Notes: generated from the sequence alone by a model not told the origin. Positions 45,939 to 55,421 are shown, counted from the first letter of the stretch. The stretch is DNA of 64,000 nucleotides from Desulfuromonas sp. DDH964 (GCF_001611275.1 NZ_CP015080.1:930001-994000), one strand, 5' to 3'. Numbers and translations: made by a program.

Positions 45939-46619
45939 TTAGGCCTCCGGCGAGTCGAGGGGGCGGACACAGTCCGCTCCCTCGTTCCCCGGTTTGTTCA
46001 CATAGGTCGAGACCGGGAAGCAGGCGAGCACCCCTGCGGCGGCGGGCCGCAGCAGGGGGAGGAGGTCTGCTCCCTGCTGGCGGGGGTCAAGCCAGGCGCC
46101 AAATTCTTCCGGTTCGAGGATCGCCGGCATCCGCTGGTGGAGCGCTGCCATCAGCGCATTCGCCGCGGTGGTGATGATGGTGCAGGACTCCAGCACCACG
46201 CCCGGGGTTGCCGGGTTCTCCCAGCGCTCCCACAGGCCGGCCAGGGCGAGGGGCGCGTGGTCCTGGCGAAAGAGGTAATAGGGTTGCCGCGTCTTGGCAC
46301 CCTGCTGCCACTCGTAGAAGCCGCTCGCCGGGATGATGCAGCGCCGTTTGTGGAAGGGCTCGCGGAAGGAGGGTTTTTCTGTCAGCGTCTCGGCCCGTGC
46401 GTTAATCATCCGGTAGCCGATCTTCACGTCCTTCGCCCAGTGCGGTACCAGCCCCCAGTGCAGCAAGAACAATTCTCTTTGGTCTTCATTCTGGCGGATG
46501 GCGGGGATCTTCTGGGAGGGGGCGATGTTGTAGCGGTTCTCAAAGTCCAGCCATTTGGTGAGCTGGAAATAGTCGACCAGATCCGGGATCGGGAGATGGT
46601 TGGAGAGGCGGCCGCACAT
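45939..46619 (-). CDS. SOS response-associated peptidase (YedK/HMCES, SRAP)
   Basis: 226 residues. The catalytic Cys2 is present (MCGRLSNH), with NARAET, SGFYEWQQ and HQRMPAIL, the conserved active-site blocks. SRAP proteins form a thiazolidine crosslink with abasic sites in single-stranded DNA and protect them. The ribosome site is weak. Last core gene before the accessory region. Confidence 0.93.
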   Translation of the reverse strand: MCGRLSNHLPIPDLVDYFQLTKWLDFENRYNIAPSQKIPAIRQNEDQRELFLLHWGLVPHWAKDVKIGYRMINARAETLTEKPSFREPFHKRRCIIPASGFYEWQQGAKTRQPYYLFRQDHAPLALAGLWERWENPATPGVVLESCTIITTAANALMAALHQRMPAILEPEEFGAWLDPRQQGADLLPLLRPAAAGVLACFPVSTYVNKPGNEGADCVRPLDSPEA

Positions 46620-46675
46620 AGGAGGATTTTAGCAGATGCGGCGGGAGTTGGTTGCTGGGGGATAGCAGGGGATGG

Positions 46676-46720
46676 AAAAAGGGGCAGGCTACTTTTCAAA
46701 AAAGTAGCCTGCCCCTTTTT
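46676..46720 (-). terminator. Terminator of the PKD lipoprotein gene
   Basis: A 21-bp stem with T tracts on both sides, arms containing GGGGCAGGCTACTTTT. Sequence-related to the terminator at 53963-54005. Confidence 0.85.
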
Positions 46721-46740
46721 GTTGTCGCGACTTGAGCCTA

Positions 46741-48909
46741 TTAGTGCTGAATATTGCTTTCCTCTACCTTAAATGATCCGCGGCTGATCTGGACGGGGGT
46801 GGCGCTGGTTTCCATATCGACCATGCGAAAATTGAAGGTGCCGGAAATCGCCGACCCGGTTTTTCCGGTTACGGACAGTTCGCCGTGGGTGTAATGCCCC
46901 AGAGAGCTATACAGAGTACCGTTACCGGAAGAATACGGGGGATAGTAACTGTTAACGATAAAGCACGGTTCATCACCAGGCGTACCACTTTGGTTACCGA
47001 ATAAATCCGCGCACCCACGGATAGTCGCTGTAGAGCCGAGATTGTATCGGAAAATCCGGATATCGATTGTGGTGGAGACGGGATAAAGGGGGTCACATGT
47101 GTAGGCCGAATTCGGCATGTTTTGATTGATCGTCGCATTTAGGCTGCACATGCTGCTGTCCTGCACGTCAACGGCCATGTAGAGCTGAATATCTCCAACA
47201 CCATACTGAGATGTAACAGGGGACATCTGCATATCACCAAAACCAATCGGAATAATCATGAATGAGGAAACAAAATCGTTATCATCATGGAAATAATAAC
47301 TGCTGGACGGGCTCGCGAAGGCGAAGTAATTCCCATTCCAACTGTTCCGGTTGATTTTTACCCCTTTTACCGTGGCGTTCGCTTCAGTGACCAGGTCTTG
47401 CGGGGGCGGTTCAATCGCAGGCTCGGTAACCGTTATCGCAACGGATGAGGTTGAGGATGCGCCGGTTCTCGGGTCGGTGGCTTTAAGGCTGATTGCGTAC
47501 ACACCTGGCGTGGTAAACGTGTAACTGTATGAGCTGCTCCCCTTTACGGGGGTTGTGCCGCTCACAGTCCATTCAAACTCATATGGATCCTGAGAGGGAG
47601 CGGTTGGATTGGTTGCGGTGGCAGACACCGTCAGGGGAGCCGGACCGGTGGTCGGATTGGCAACAAAGGCCGCGTCTGTGGGTGGTATGGTGACGGTGAA
47701 CGTCTTGGTCGCGCTGGCAAGAAGCCAGTTTGAGCTCACATTTTTAAATACTTTATGGATAACCGTATAAGTTCCTGGATGATTAAGGTTTCTACTCAGA
47801 CTGGCATGCATTCCACCACCGAAAACAATCGGGTCGATGTACGTATAAACATCTTTCGGCGGAAAATAAAACCACTCTGAATATCCAGGAAGGGTGCCGT
47901 CAGGGTTGACGAAAGTCGCCTGGAAATTGATCTCTCCTGGCCAGGAGATAGAATCGGCAGACATGCTGAATTCGGCAATACTGCCTTGGGCAACGATCAT
48001 TCCTTTTGAATCAACCGTGTTGAGCTTTGGAGTAATTTCGTCCGTGAAGGGAGCCGGGGTTTGGGGCTGGGTCGGATGCGTCAGCAACGGCTCGGGCACT
48101 TCAGTGCTATCTTCGGGAGTCGCTTGCCTTGTCGAGTTAAACAGGCCGGTTTTGTCAGCGAGGTATTCCTGGACCTTACCCAAGTCGAGAGGAGAAGCGA
48201 GCCAGGTCAAGGCTCCCGCTGAGGGATCCGGATTCGATTTGAAGTTTTCAATTTCGGTAGCCAGCTTGAGGGAAACGAGATTGGCAACGGGGACTTTTTT
48301 TAACCGGCCTAGTGATTGCTGAATCCCAGCGATGAGCCCATCAATATCGCTCGCGATGGCGGAAGCAACCAGTGGTGCCTCCAGTGCCAGTGCCACTTCC
48401 TTCCCTTCATAAACGGCGGTCGCGTTCAGGATCTCTCCTGTCGCCCTCGAAAACTCCATCACAATACCACCGCTCGGGAAAGAAAAGACGTTGGCCAGGG
48501 TTGCACTGCCATCGTCGAACACCATCATTTCGACTTTTTGGGGAGCGTCTGTGCAGACGATCTTGAAATCGAAGGGGCCATCGACCGGGGCTCCCGCTAT
48601 TCCAGTCGGGTGGTCGATGGTGCAGTGTTGGCCAATCGGATGTTCATAGATGGCCACCGCATACTCGTCGCCACCAAAATACTTGGAGGAGAACATAAAG
48701 CTGTCATTAAAGGTAAAGATTTTCCTTACATCTCCCTGGCTGTTCTGAACACTCAAAGTGCCATTGTGCCCTTCCACCGTACCCCCAACAAAATATTGAA
48801 CAGAGGGATCCGGATTCCCCGTGCCGCTATCACCTCCGCCACCGCCACAGGCACTAAGAAAGTTGATGGAAATTAACACTAATAGCCAAATTAAAAAATT
48901 TTTCTTCAT
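46741..48909 (-). CDS. Large PKD-domain lipoprotein
   Basis: 722 residues. Signal peptide and lipobox NFLSACGGGGG anchor it to a membrane, probably facing outward. A PKD domain occupies roughly residues 415-510 (FVANPTTGPAPLTVSATATN ... YTFTTPGVYAISLKATD). Regions before and after have no family assignment. The start is the ATG nine bases after GGAG (48909). Codon use is visibly more A/T-rich than in the flanking core genes, suggesting acquisition. One of several poly-Gly lipoproteins in tandem orientation here. Confidence 0.8.
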   Translation of the reverse strand: MKKNFLIWLLVLISINFLSACGGGGGDSGTGNPDPSVQYFVGGTVEGHNGTLSVQNSQGDVRKIFTFNDSFMFSSKYFGGDEYAVAIYEHPIGQHCTIDHPTGIAGAPVDGPFDFKIVCTDAPQKVEMMVFDDGSATLANVFSFPSGGIVMEFSRATGEILNATAVYEGKEVALALEAPLVASAIASDIDGLIAGIQQSLGRLKKVPVANLVSLKLATEIENFKSNPDPSAGALTWLASPLDLGKVQEYLADKTGLFNSTRQATPEDSTEVPEPLLTHPTQPQTPAPFTDEITPKLNTVDSKGMIVAQGSIAEFSMSADSISWPGEINFQATFVNPDGTLPGYSEWFYFPPKDVYTYIDPIVFGGGMHASLSRNLNHPGTYTVIHKVFKNVSSNWLLASATKTFTVTIPPTDAAFVANPTTGPAPLTVSATATNPTAPSQDPYEFEWTVSGTTPVKGSSSYSYTFTTPGVYAISLKATDPRTGASSTSSVAITVTEPAIEPPPQDLVTEANATVKGVKINRNSWNGNYFAFASPSSSYYFHDDNDFVSSFMIIPIGFGDMQMSPVTSQYGVGDIQLYMAVDVQDSSMCSLNATINQNMPNSAYTCDPLYPVSTTIDIRIFRYNLGSTATIRGCADLFGNQSGTPGDEPCFIVNSYYPPYSSGNGTLYSSLGHYTHGELSVTGKTGSAISGTFNFRMVDMETSATPVQISRGSFKVEESNIQH

Positions 48910-48933
48910 ATATATCATCTCCGTTTTTGAACT

Positions 48934-49310
48934 TCAGTAAACGAAACACCCCTGAGGAAGCTGCGCGTTGTTGATCAGGTTGAAAATATGGTTGAAAATA
49001 AGCTCCGCTCTGGTCGTGTTGGAATAAGGACCAAAATGATTTTTGTAGATCAGATTATCGCCTGAGCGATCAAACTGCGCATTTAGCATAAAAAAACCTG
49101 ATTAGGTCCGATTCTCAGCTTGATGCGGATCGCCCCTACAAGAGCCCAAGCCGTAGCGATGAATTGAACAATGGGGCCCCTACATATTGGATGCCCAAGC
49201 GCTCTCGCCCCTCAGCTGAGAATTAGGGCTAATCAGGTAAAAAAATGTTCTCTGGCGTTGATGATGTAAATGCTGATGTTACACAAACACCACCATTCAG
49301 ACTCGATAGA
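48934..49310 (-). pseudogene. Decayed lipoprotein gene fragment split by a MITE
   Basis: On the minus strand, 49310-49238 reads SLNGGVCVTSAFTSSTPENI, and past the MITE 49096-48934 reads MLNAQFDRSGDNLIYKNHFG and continues to INNAQLPQGCFVY and a stop. The first part resembles the end of the adjacent 516-residue lipoprotein (SSCNLNGGVWQ), so this looks like the tail of a duplicated paralogue. Removing the MITE and one target copy does not restore the frame (a run of seven T at the joint), so the fragment was already broken or slipped later. Confidence 0.55.
49097..49237. mobile_element. 141-bp MITE related to the IS1595-family element
   Basis: Terminal 24-bp inverted repeats begin CCTGATTAG and end TTCTCAGCT on both sides, the same as those of the IS1595-type element at 58435. 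It is bounded by a perfect 8-bp target duplication TAAAAAAA (49089-49096 and 49238-49245). No coding capacity, so it must be moved by a transposase in trans. Confidence 0.88.
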
Positions 49311-49341
49311 TCACTGAAATTTAACCGCTAAATAATTTTTA

Positions 49342-50892
49342 TTACTGCCAAACGCCACCATTCAGATTACATGAAGATGACAATTCTGCATCTAAGATGG
49401 GATAACCGGTGCTTGGATAATAAAAACGTGTCGTCAGCCCTGAAGTAGTGGTCGTACATGAACCAAAAAAATTACCATTGCAAACCGCGCTTGAATAAGT
49501 TCCGCTCTGCGCATTACAGCTCGCTTGAAATACAGCTGTATCTACCCCGGTGCCTGACATTTCGAAGCAGGTGGGAAAGGAACCGGACGATATGGTACAA
49601 CTGCCCAAGGTAACCGGTGCCGTGCCCGTGGCCGGAATCGTTTTCGTTACAGTCGTGGCCGCATTTTCATTGTCATAGACTGTTAACTTGATTTCTGCAC
49701 TTTCCCACGGAAATTTTTCGACCCTCAGCAGTCGATCGACATTTTCCGTAGGCTGTACCACACCGTCAAGCGTGTACTCCCAGGTGAACTGATAGCCGCT
49801 AAGTTCGGGAAATGTGTATGGGATCGCGTGGCTCACCGGGGGGCCGGCATTGAAATCGGTCGTCGTCAGATAATTCTCGGTCACGTAACCGTCCGAGTCA
49901 GAACCAGCACCATAAAAGACCAGAACATCCTTCACGCCGGGCGTTCCCGCAACGTTTGGAATCTGGTATGCCGGCCCGATGTGTGCGGTTGGTGGGTAGT
50001 TCAGCGCATCGTCAATGGACATGACAATAAACCCGGCACAAGTCGGTGACTCTTTCCAGAAAATTTCAGCCTTATACGTTTCAACCTTGATGGATAAATC
50101 AACAGGACTGATCGCGGCATTTTCAGGAACACTTTGCATGCGGGTGTAGAGGCCATTTGTATAGGTTGCCGTGAAACTTTCTGTCTCACCGGTGGTGCGC
50201 GTTGCTACACCCGAGAGGGTGGTTTCACCCCCGGAATTCTTTCCCACCGCCAGCGTCGCACCTGTATAGGCCACGCATTGATTGCTCTGGCTGTAGCGTG
50301 GATCGATCAGAATACTGTGAAAGGTCGCTTCGGGCATATCGGCCACGACGCTATCCAGACTCCCGGCCATATGGCTTTTTGCCGCGGCGCTGTCCTTTAA
50401 AGATAAGGACGCATCGAAGGCGCCCAGCGCCGATATTAATGAGGATTCCTGCGCGAAGTCGAGAGCTTGATCAAAATTTGCAATGCCACTTCCCAGGGTG
50501 ATGCCATTGGTTGGATCAGAGTCAAGATCGAGGGTTTGCAGAAGCCGGGCGAGGTTGACAACTCGTTTATCTTCAAGTGAAGCACCGAGAAACAGATCGA
50601 CGGGAGTCACCACCGACCGCGCCAGGGTCTGGCCGAGGCGGGTTTTGCCGAGGAAGAATTCTATAAATTCACCTTTTTTATAAGTAAATTCTCCACTGCT
50701 GTTCGTGTTGCCACTCTGGCTGGGGGTCCGGTAGGTTAGACCGTCTACCGGTGAATCAATGAAACTGCCAACCATCGTACTTGACGGCGCAGCGGCCGGT
50801 GCATTATCTCCGCCGCCTCCGCCACCTCCGCCACAAGCGACTGCAAGAATGGTCAACGATAGTAACACTGGTATTTTCAGCAAACAATTCAT
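49342..50892 (-). CDS. Large secreted lipoprotein of unknown function
   Basis: 516 residues. Lipobox LAVACGGGGG follows a short signal peptide. Residues 40-85 (FIDSPVDGLTYRTPSQSGNTNSSGEFTYKKGEFIEFFLG) are a pattern common in bacterial surface lipoproteins. The C-terminal part is rich in Ser, Thr and paired Cys. No enzyme domain recognised. Composition matches the neighbouring lipoproteins, and all are transcribed leftward. The gene seems to have a partly duplicated, decayed tail downstream. Confidence 0.75.
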   Translation of the reverse strand: MNCLLKIPVLLSLTILAVACGGGGGGGGDNAPAAAPSSTMVGSFIDSPVDGLTYRTPSQSGNTNSSGEFTYKKGEFIEFFLGKTRLGQTLARSVVTPVDLFLGASLEDKRVVNLARLLQTLDLDSDPTNGITLGSGIANFDQALDFAQESSLISALGAFDASLSLKDSAAAKSHMAGSLDSVVADMPEATFHSILIDPRYSQSNQCVAYTGATLAVGKNSGGETTLSGVATRTTGETESFTATYTNGLYTRMQSVPENAAISPVDLSIKVETYKAEIFWKESPTCAGFIVMSIDDALNYPPTAHIGPAYQIPNVAGTPGVKDVLVFYGAGSDSDGYVTENYLTTTDFNAGPPVSHAIPYTFPELSGYQFTWEYTLDGVVQPTENVDRLLRVEKFPWESAEIKLTVYDNENAATTVTKTIPATGTAPVTLGSCTISSGSFPTCFEMSGTGVDTAVFQASCNAQSGTYSSAVCNGNFFGSCTTTTSGLTTRFYYPSTGYPILDAELSSSCNLNGGVWQ

Positions 50893-50952
50893 GAGCTACC
50901 TCCTGTGAATTCCAAATTGAGATTGTAAAAACCGGCGATATCACGTTGAAAA

Positions 50953-50984
50953 AAGGGCAGACCAAATGAATGGCCTGCCCTTAC
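50953..50984 (-). terminator. Terminator of the PPC lipoprotein gene
   Basis: On the minus strand AAGGGCAGGCC, loop ATTCATT, TGGTCTGCCCTT then TTTTC. It ends the gene at 51001. Confidence 0.82.
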
Positions 50985-51000
50985 CTTTGTGATGAAACTA

Positions 51001-53565
51001 TCAGGGTGCAGTCAACCAGCCCGGGGGTGTGGTGTTGATGTACCAGAAATCTGTCCAGCTATCGACACCGTCGGTTCCTGCAATTTCATAGAGGTTGGCA
51101 CTATGTACGTTGACGATCGACCAGGTCGTGAGCGACGGATTGCCGATATCGAGAGTGCCATTCTGCTGCAAGAACAGAGCCTCAGACAACGGCCCTTCTG
51201 AGCTGACGTAAGTGCCATTTGCGTCGAAATAATCACCGATATAGGAAATCGCATACCCACTCGTACTGTTTCCGCTCAGGGTGAAATTTTCCTGCGTCGT
51301 GCCAGGATAGCCCGGAGAACTTGAATCGCTGGGATAGCTGATAGAAATCTTTCCGCCGCCGGCAATGAACTCATCGAGCAGCGCAGTTGTGAATTCGAGC
51401 GAAGGAGATGCCGCAGCGGAAACGCGTAAAGAATAATTCGCGGTTTGATCAGCAGGACCATTGAGTAAAATATAGTAATTCTGACTGGCCTGCGCCGTGA
51501 ATGTCACGCTATCAACAGTTCCGGGCCCATTATTAGACATCCCAACGCGCAGTGCAGCGGCTTCATTTGTTGTGTCATCAAGATTAAAATGTTGATACAT
51601 CTTTGTCAGGCTGTCGAATACGAAAAGATCGGGGTCATCAGTCGGTGAAGAGGGTGTTAAGGTTACGGTATATTGTGTGCCGCCAATCGCAGCAAATACA
51701 TACTCATGCCCGAAGTCATTGACAATAGATCCAGTGACAGTTTGACCAACCTGAAGTGTTGTCGGAGTTGTAGGAGTCGATCCTCCCCCCGAATCGGTCG
51801 TACCGATGTAGGTTCTTAAAAACGAGCGGTTTTGCGCATCCATCGAGTAGACCCGCAGTTCTGTGTGGTAAGGAGCATTCGCCGGGTTCAAGGAAGAGGT
51901 ATCGATCGTCAAGGTTTTGCTGGTACCCGACAGCCCTTCTTCCCAAACGTCAACCCAGGTCGATCCGTCATTCACCGTCACCGCAATTTCGTCGATGTGC
52001 TGCCCGGCCGGAATCGACCAGGCCACATTAAGATTACCGCCGGCAGTGGTCAGCGCGTTGAAGGCATCAAGAGTAGCCTGGGTCGCGCTGGGATAGGAAG
52101 CGGTTGCAGCATTGGAAATCGGCAGTGCCATGACCGGCGTCGCATAGGTGGCCACGGCCGTGCCGCTCACCGCCGGGGTGGCCGTGTCGAGAGGAGCGGT
52201 GAACAGCTCGAACTGCACCAGATCGCCCACCTGGAACAGTGCCGGGTCAATCTGATCTGCCCCGCTGCCAAAGGCCATGAAATCATCCGAATAGTCATTG
52301 TCAAAAATGCGCAGTTCTCCTGCGGCACCCCAGGCGGGTACCCCCATGTAGATCACCGCTCCCGGTACCGCCACACCCTCGCGCACCAGGGTCACTTTGG
52401 CTGAAGCTATCGGGCTGCCGCCGGTACCATTATTGGTAAAATTTTTGTCGTCAAGCCCCAGATTGATGCCGCAGGTCTTATAGTTGACGCCATTTTCCGT
52501 TCTGTAGTCACAAATAAAACCCATGTAGCGATCGACGATTTCCTGGTTCCCGCGCAGTTCCCAATTCGCCCCGTTTTTAGCGAGTTGCCAGGTTTCGGGT
52601 TCCAATATGGTCACTCCGGCAAAGGTCACATTAAAAGTGACGGATGCCGTGCCGGCCTGCTCATCGAGGCCATTGATAACGACATGGCTGAAAGAGAGGC
52701 CAACCAGAGAAGGATCGGTCGTCAGTTCGGTAATAAACTGATCCGCCCCCTGATCGTTTTGGAGAAAGTCCGCTGCAAGAAAGGGACTCAACTGGCTGCT
52801 GCTGGGAAGGCCGCCAACAAACAGGGCGGAAAAGCTGTCAAATTTGGAATATATTGCCTGCTGGCTGGTTTGTACTGCACCCAGATCGGAAATCACGGGC
52901 AATACTTCGGTATTGTCCGTCGTGCTTTCAAGGTTGTCGGTAATCGAGGTATTGTCGATCAGGTTAGTGATGGTTGCCTGAATTGTCGCCGGATCGGTTT
53001 CGATTCTGACCAGATCCAGGGCCGCGTCCAGCGCGGTATGGTCAGCACTGAATGCGGTATGCAGTAGATCGACGGCAGCATCGACTCCAAGAGAGGTGAG
53101 AACGTTCTGCAGTTTGGCTTGCAGCGCCGTTTCCTGGGCCTCAACTTCAGCGCTGGTCAGGCCGCTGAAATCCCCGTTGTCAAACAGGGTCTCTGCCAGT
53201 TGCCCGGCAGCGTTGGCCACAATCAGGTCGGTAAAGGGAGTGATGTTGACTGTCGCCCCAACATCCTCGGCAACGGCATAAGAGTGCAATTTATAGGTGC
53301 GGCCACCAACGGTTCCTTCCGCCCGCAGAACATAGGGAGCTGTCATCCCGGACACATCCACCGAATAATTGCCGTTGGCTTCAATCACTGCCGACTTTGA
53401 CTTAACTGGGGTACTGCTGTCCTTGACCGTGACCTGGCCGATAATTGCCGCACCCGCAGCCGCCGTTCCGCTAAGGGTTGTCACTTGCGGTGAGCTGGAT
53501 GACCCCCCACCACATCCGGCCAGAACCAGGCCGACCAATACCATCAGGGCTAATAGACTTCGCAT
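51001..53565 (-). CDS. Large PPC-domain surface lipoprotein
   Basis: 854 residues. Signal peptide (SLLALMVLVGLVLAGC) with lipobox LAGC followed by Gly/Ser. A pre-peptidase C-terminal (PPC) type domain lies near residues 620-730 (GQTVTGSIVNDFGHEYVFAA ... YYILLNGPADQTANYSLRVS), a domain usual in secreted proteins. Other regions are unassigned; an early helical segment carries LITNL/LLHTAF repeats. The start at 53565 has GAGGA eight bases upstream. Upstream sequence 53566-53820 has a hairpin near 53611-53630 but no recognisable riboswitch. Confidence 0.78.
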   Translation of the reverse strand: MRSLLALMVLVGLVLAGCGGGSSSSPQVTTLSGTAAAGAAIIGQVTVKDSSTPVKSKSAVIEANGNYSVDVSGMTAPYVLRAEGTVGGRTYKLHSYAVAEDVGATVNITPFTDLIVANAAGQLAETLFDNGDFSGLTSAEVEAQETALQAKLQNVLTSLGVDAAVDLLHTAFSADHTALDAALDLVRIETDPATIQATITNLIDNTSITDNLESTTDNTEVLPVISDLGAVQTSQQAIYSKFDSFSALFVGGLPSSSQLSPFLAADFLQNDQGADQFITELTTDPSLVGLSFSHVVINGLDEQAGTASVTFNVTFAGVTILEPETWQLAKNGANWELRGNQEIVDRYMGFICDYRTENGVNYKTCGINLGLDDKNFTNNGTGGSPIASAKVTLVREGVAVPGAVIYMGVPAWGAAGELRIFDNDYSDDFMAFGSGADQIDPALFQVGDLVQFELFTAPLDTATPAVSGTAVATYATPVMALPISNAATASYPSATQATLDAFNALTTAGGNLNVAWSIPAGQHIDEIAVTVNDGSTWVDVWEEGLSGTSKTLTIDTSSLNPANAPYHTELRVYSMDAQNRSFLRTYIGTTDSGGGSTPTTPTTLQVGQTVTGSIVNDFGHEYVFAAIGGTQYTVTLTPSSPTDDPDLFVFDSLTKMYQHFNLDDTTNEAAALRVGMSNNGPGTVDSVTFTAQASQNYYILLNGPADQTANYSLRVSAAASPSLEFTTALLDEFIAGGGKISISYPSDSSSPGYPGTTQENFTLSGNSTSGYAISYIGDYFDANGTYVSSEGPLSEALFLQQNGTLDIGNPSLTTWSIVNVHSANLYEIAGTDGVDSWTDFWYINTTPPGWLTAP

Positions 53566-53852
53566 TTGGTTTTTCCTCATTGAATTGATTACTTCGCTTA
53601 TGGACATAAGCCCCCCTCGGGGCTGCTCTATTCGTTTCGAGTTAGGCAGGCCAGCACGATGCCGAAACGACGCCGAGGCGGGCAACATTACCCAGGTTGA
53701 AAAATGTGATGAACGGCTCGCCAGGGACCACCCTAACCAGCCATCTGGCGAGGAGTCGATAATATTGGGAAGCAGTCGGCAGTGGGCATTCCATACCAAC
53801 GGATCATTTGGCAGGGAGTAATCGAGGTTAAATTGGCATAGAAATCAACAAA

Positions 53853-53878
53853 TAGAATCACTCATATGAGTGATTCTA
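53853..53878. promoter_or_regulatory. 26-bp perfect palindrome
   Basis: TAGAATCACTCAT and its exact complement without a spacer, 288 bp upstream of the PPC lipoprotein start. Shape fits an operator for a dimeric regulator or a hairpin; no T tract follows. Confidence 0.4.
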
Positions 53879-53962
53879 GGGGGGGGGAGTAAAAAATGAT
53901 CTCATGTTGAGGGGGTATGGCAATTGTCCACCCTGACTGCGGTCAGGGGAAGACCAGGATGG

Positions 53963-54005
53963 AAAAAGGGACAGGCTGCTTTTGAAAAAGTAGCCTGTCC
54001 CTTTG
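53963..54005 (-). terminator. Terminator of the YegP-family gene
   Basis: AAAGGGACAGGCTGCTTTT paired with AAAAGTAGCCTGTCCCTTT (one G-T pair), with T tract on the minus strand. Shares its core with 46676-46720. Confidence 0.78.
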
Positions 54006-54019
54006 CTGTTTCGTCAAAC

Positions 54020-54355
54020 CTAAAGCGTAAGATCTTCCACCGTCCCACCGGGTCCATTCTGTTTAACAGAAGCGATCCCCGCTTCCATTGCTGCGGTGGA
54101 TGAGTACATCTGGCTCTGTCCGATGATCTGTTGATTCTTGGCCTTCAACACAAAATACGGCTGGTTGTTCTTCGATTCTTTTCGCTCGTAGTTGTCATCC
54201 GCGGCCGCATTCTTCTGAATCGACTCGATGCCGTTCTGGGCACTCGCCTTGGTCTTGTACATCTCGCTGGTCAGGATCACCTGGCCGTTGACGGCTTTGA
54301 GGTTGAAGTAAAAGTGGTCGTCTTTCGCTCTTTCGATGACAAATTTCCCGGACAT
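54020..54355 (-). CDS. YegP-family protein (DUF1508)
   Basis: 111 residues made of two DUF1508 repeats, each with the F-x-F-N/V-L-K-A-x-N-G/Q-Q-x-I pattern (DHFYFNLKAVNGQVILTSEM and PYFVLKAKNQQIIGQSQMY). Function unknown. GGGAGG lies five bases before the ATG at 54355. Confidence 0.9.
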   Translation of the reverse strand: MSGKFVIERAKDDHFYFNLKAVNGQVILTSEMYKTKASAQNGIESIQKNAAADDNYERKESKNNQPYFVLKAKNQQIIGQSQMYSSTAAMEAGIASVKQNGPGGTVEDLTL

Positions 54356-54599
54356 ATTGCCTCCCATCGGGGTGAGTGGTTATGGAGCTGTTCCAGGCAG
54401 GGGTCTCGAATTGATTCCCAAATTGAGAGGGTATGTAGCGCAATGACTGTGCCGGAATGGAAATGTGCCGGGACCATAGGTGCAACATGCTGATTGTTCT
54501 TGGTAAAGCCAGAAAACAGGGGGAAGTGAAGGGGGGGCACGGCGCCAGGCTTTCACTATCATATTTGGCAGAACTGCGCCATGCGAAGGGATTGGGCAA

Positions 54600-54635
54600 A
54601 AAGGCGGGGCTGCTTTCCAGAAAAGCAGCCCCGCC
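54600..54635 (-). terminator. Terminator downstream of the RAYT gene
   Basis: GGCGGGGCTGCTT / AAGCAGCCCCGCC 13-bp stem followed on the minus strand by TTTTTGCCC. The rest of 54356-54740 holds nothing I can identify. Confidence 0.7.
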
Positions 54636-54740
54636 GCAAAAGGGGCGCCAGAAACCGCTCCTGCAACGGGAGCGTGCCGTACTTGACGAGGGGCAGCGCC
54701 GTGGCCAGAGAGACGGTGTAGGGGCAGTAGAGGCCGGGCA

Positions 54741-54758
54741 AATTCGGGGACAGTATAT
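54741..54758 (+). repeat. RAYT-associated motif, left copy
   Basis: AATTCGGGGACAGTATAT. The inverted counterpart lies at 55461-55479, so the transposase gene is bracketed by the pair. Confidence 0.65.
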
Positions 54759-54761
54759 GCA

Positions 54762-55421
54762 TTACCCTGTCTTCGGTTTCGGCCCCCGTTTTTGTGGCCG
54801 CAGTATCCGCGCCAGTTCCGTCTCCACGCGATCGACAAAAGCAGCGCCTCCCAGCGGGCGACCGCTGCGCTCGTGCCTCTTGAGCAGGTTGAGTTCCTCC
54901 TCGTCGGTCAGGGTCAGAAACTCCCGCCAGTTGCCGACCATCTTCGACAGGGACGAGTTCTTGACCAGCGGATCGTCCGCATTTCTCAGATGGGCACGGG
55001 CGCTACTCCAGGGGTAGTCCTCGGGGTGTTGCACCAGTCCCGCCGCCACCGGGTTCATCTCGACATAACGGGTTGCGGCGAAGAGATGGGTCAGGTCCAT
55101 GGGGAAGGAGGCAAAGCGTTCCTGCCAGAGGTGGCCGCGCCAGCCTTCACGAAAGTTGATGCGGCGGGTGTAGCGGCGGTGGGCCTCGCCGATGGCGCGC
55201 GCCAGGGAGTTTTCGCTGGCGGGGACGGCGATCAGGTGGACGTGGTTCGGCATCAGGCACCAGGCCCAGATCTCGACCCCGCACTTGTTGCACCACTCGG
55301 CCATCAGGGCGATATAGGCCCGGTAGTCGTCGTCGCAGAAGAAGGTCTGCTGGCGACGATTACCCCGTTGGGTAACGTGATGGGGGATGCCGGGGGCTAT
55401 GACGCGGGCGATACGGGCCAT
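54762..55421 (-). CDS. REP-associated tyrosine transposase (RAYT, IS200-like Y1 fold)
   Basis: 219 residues. N-terminal family signature ARIARVIAPGIPHHVTQRGN, the HUH metal motif in MPNHVHLIAVP, and the catalytic Tyr in ATRYVEMNPVAAGLV. RAYTs nick and move REP palindromes; they are usually single-copy and flanked by their REP sequences, as here (54741-54758, 55461-55479). Whether this enzyme also moves the 95-bp doublets is not known. Confidence 0.9.
   Translation of the reverse strand: MARIARVIAPGIPHHVTQRGNRRQQTFFCDDDYRAYIALMAEWCNKCGVEIWAWCLMPNHVHLIAVPASENSLARAIGEAHRRYTRRINFREGWRGHLWQERFASFPMDLTHLFAATRYVEMNPVAAGLVQHPEDYPWSSARAHLRNADDPLVKNSSLSKMVGNWREFLTLTDEEELNLLKRHERSGRPLGGAAFVDRVETELARILRPQKRGPKPKTG

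Noticed and set aside
45735..46772. Long plus-strand frame over the SRAP gene
   Set aside because: Antisense shadow; the minus strand carries the catalytic Cys2 and conserved SRAP blocks.
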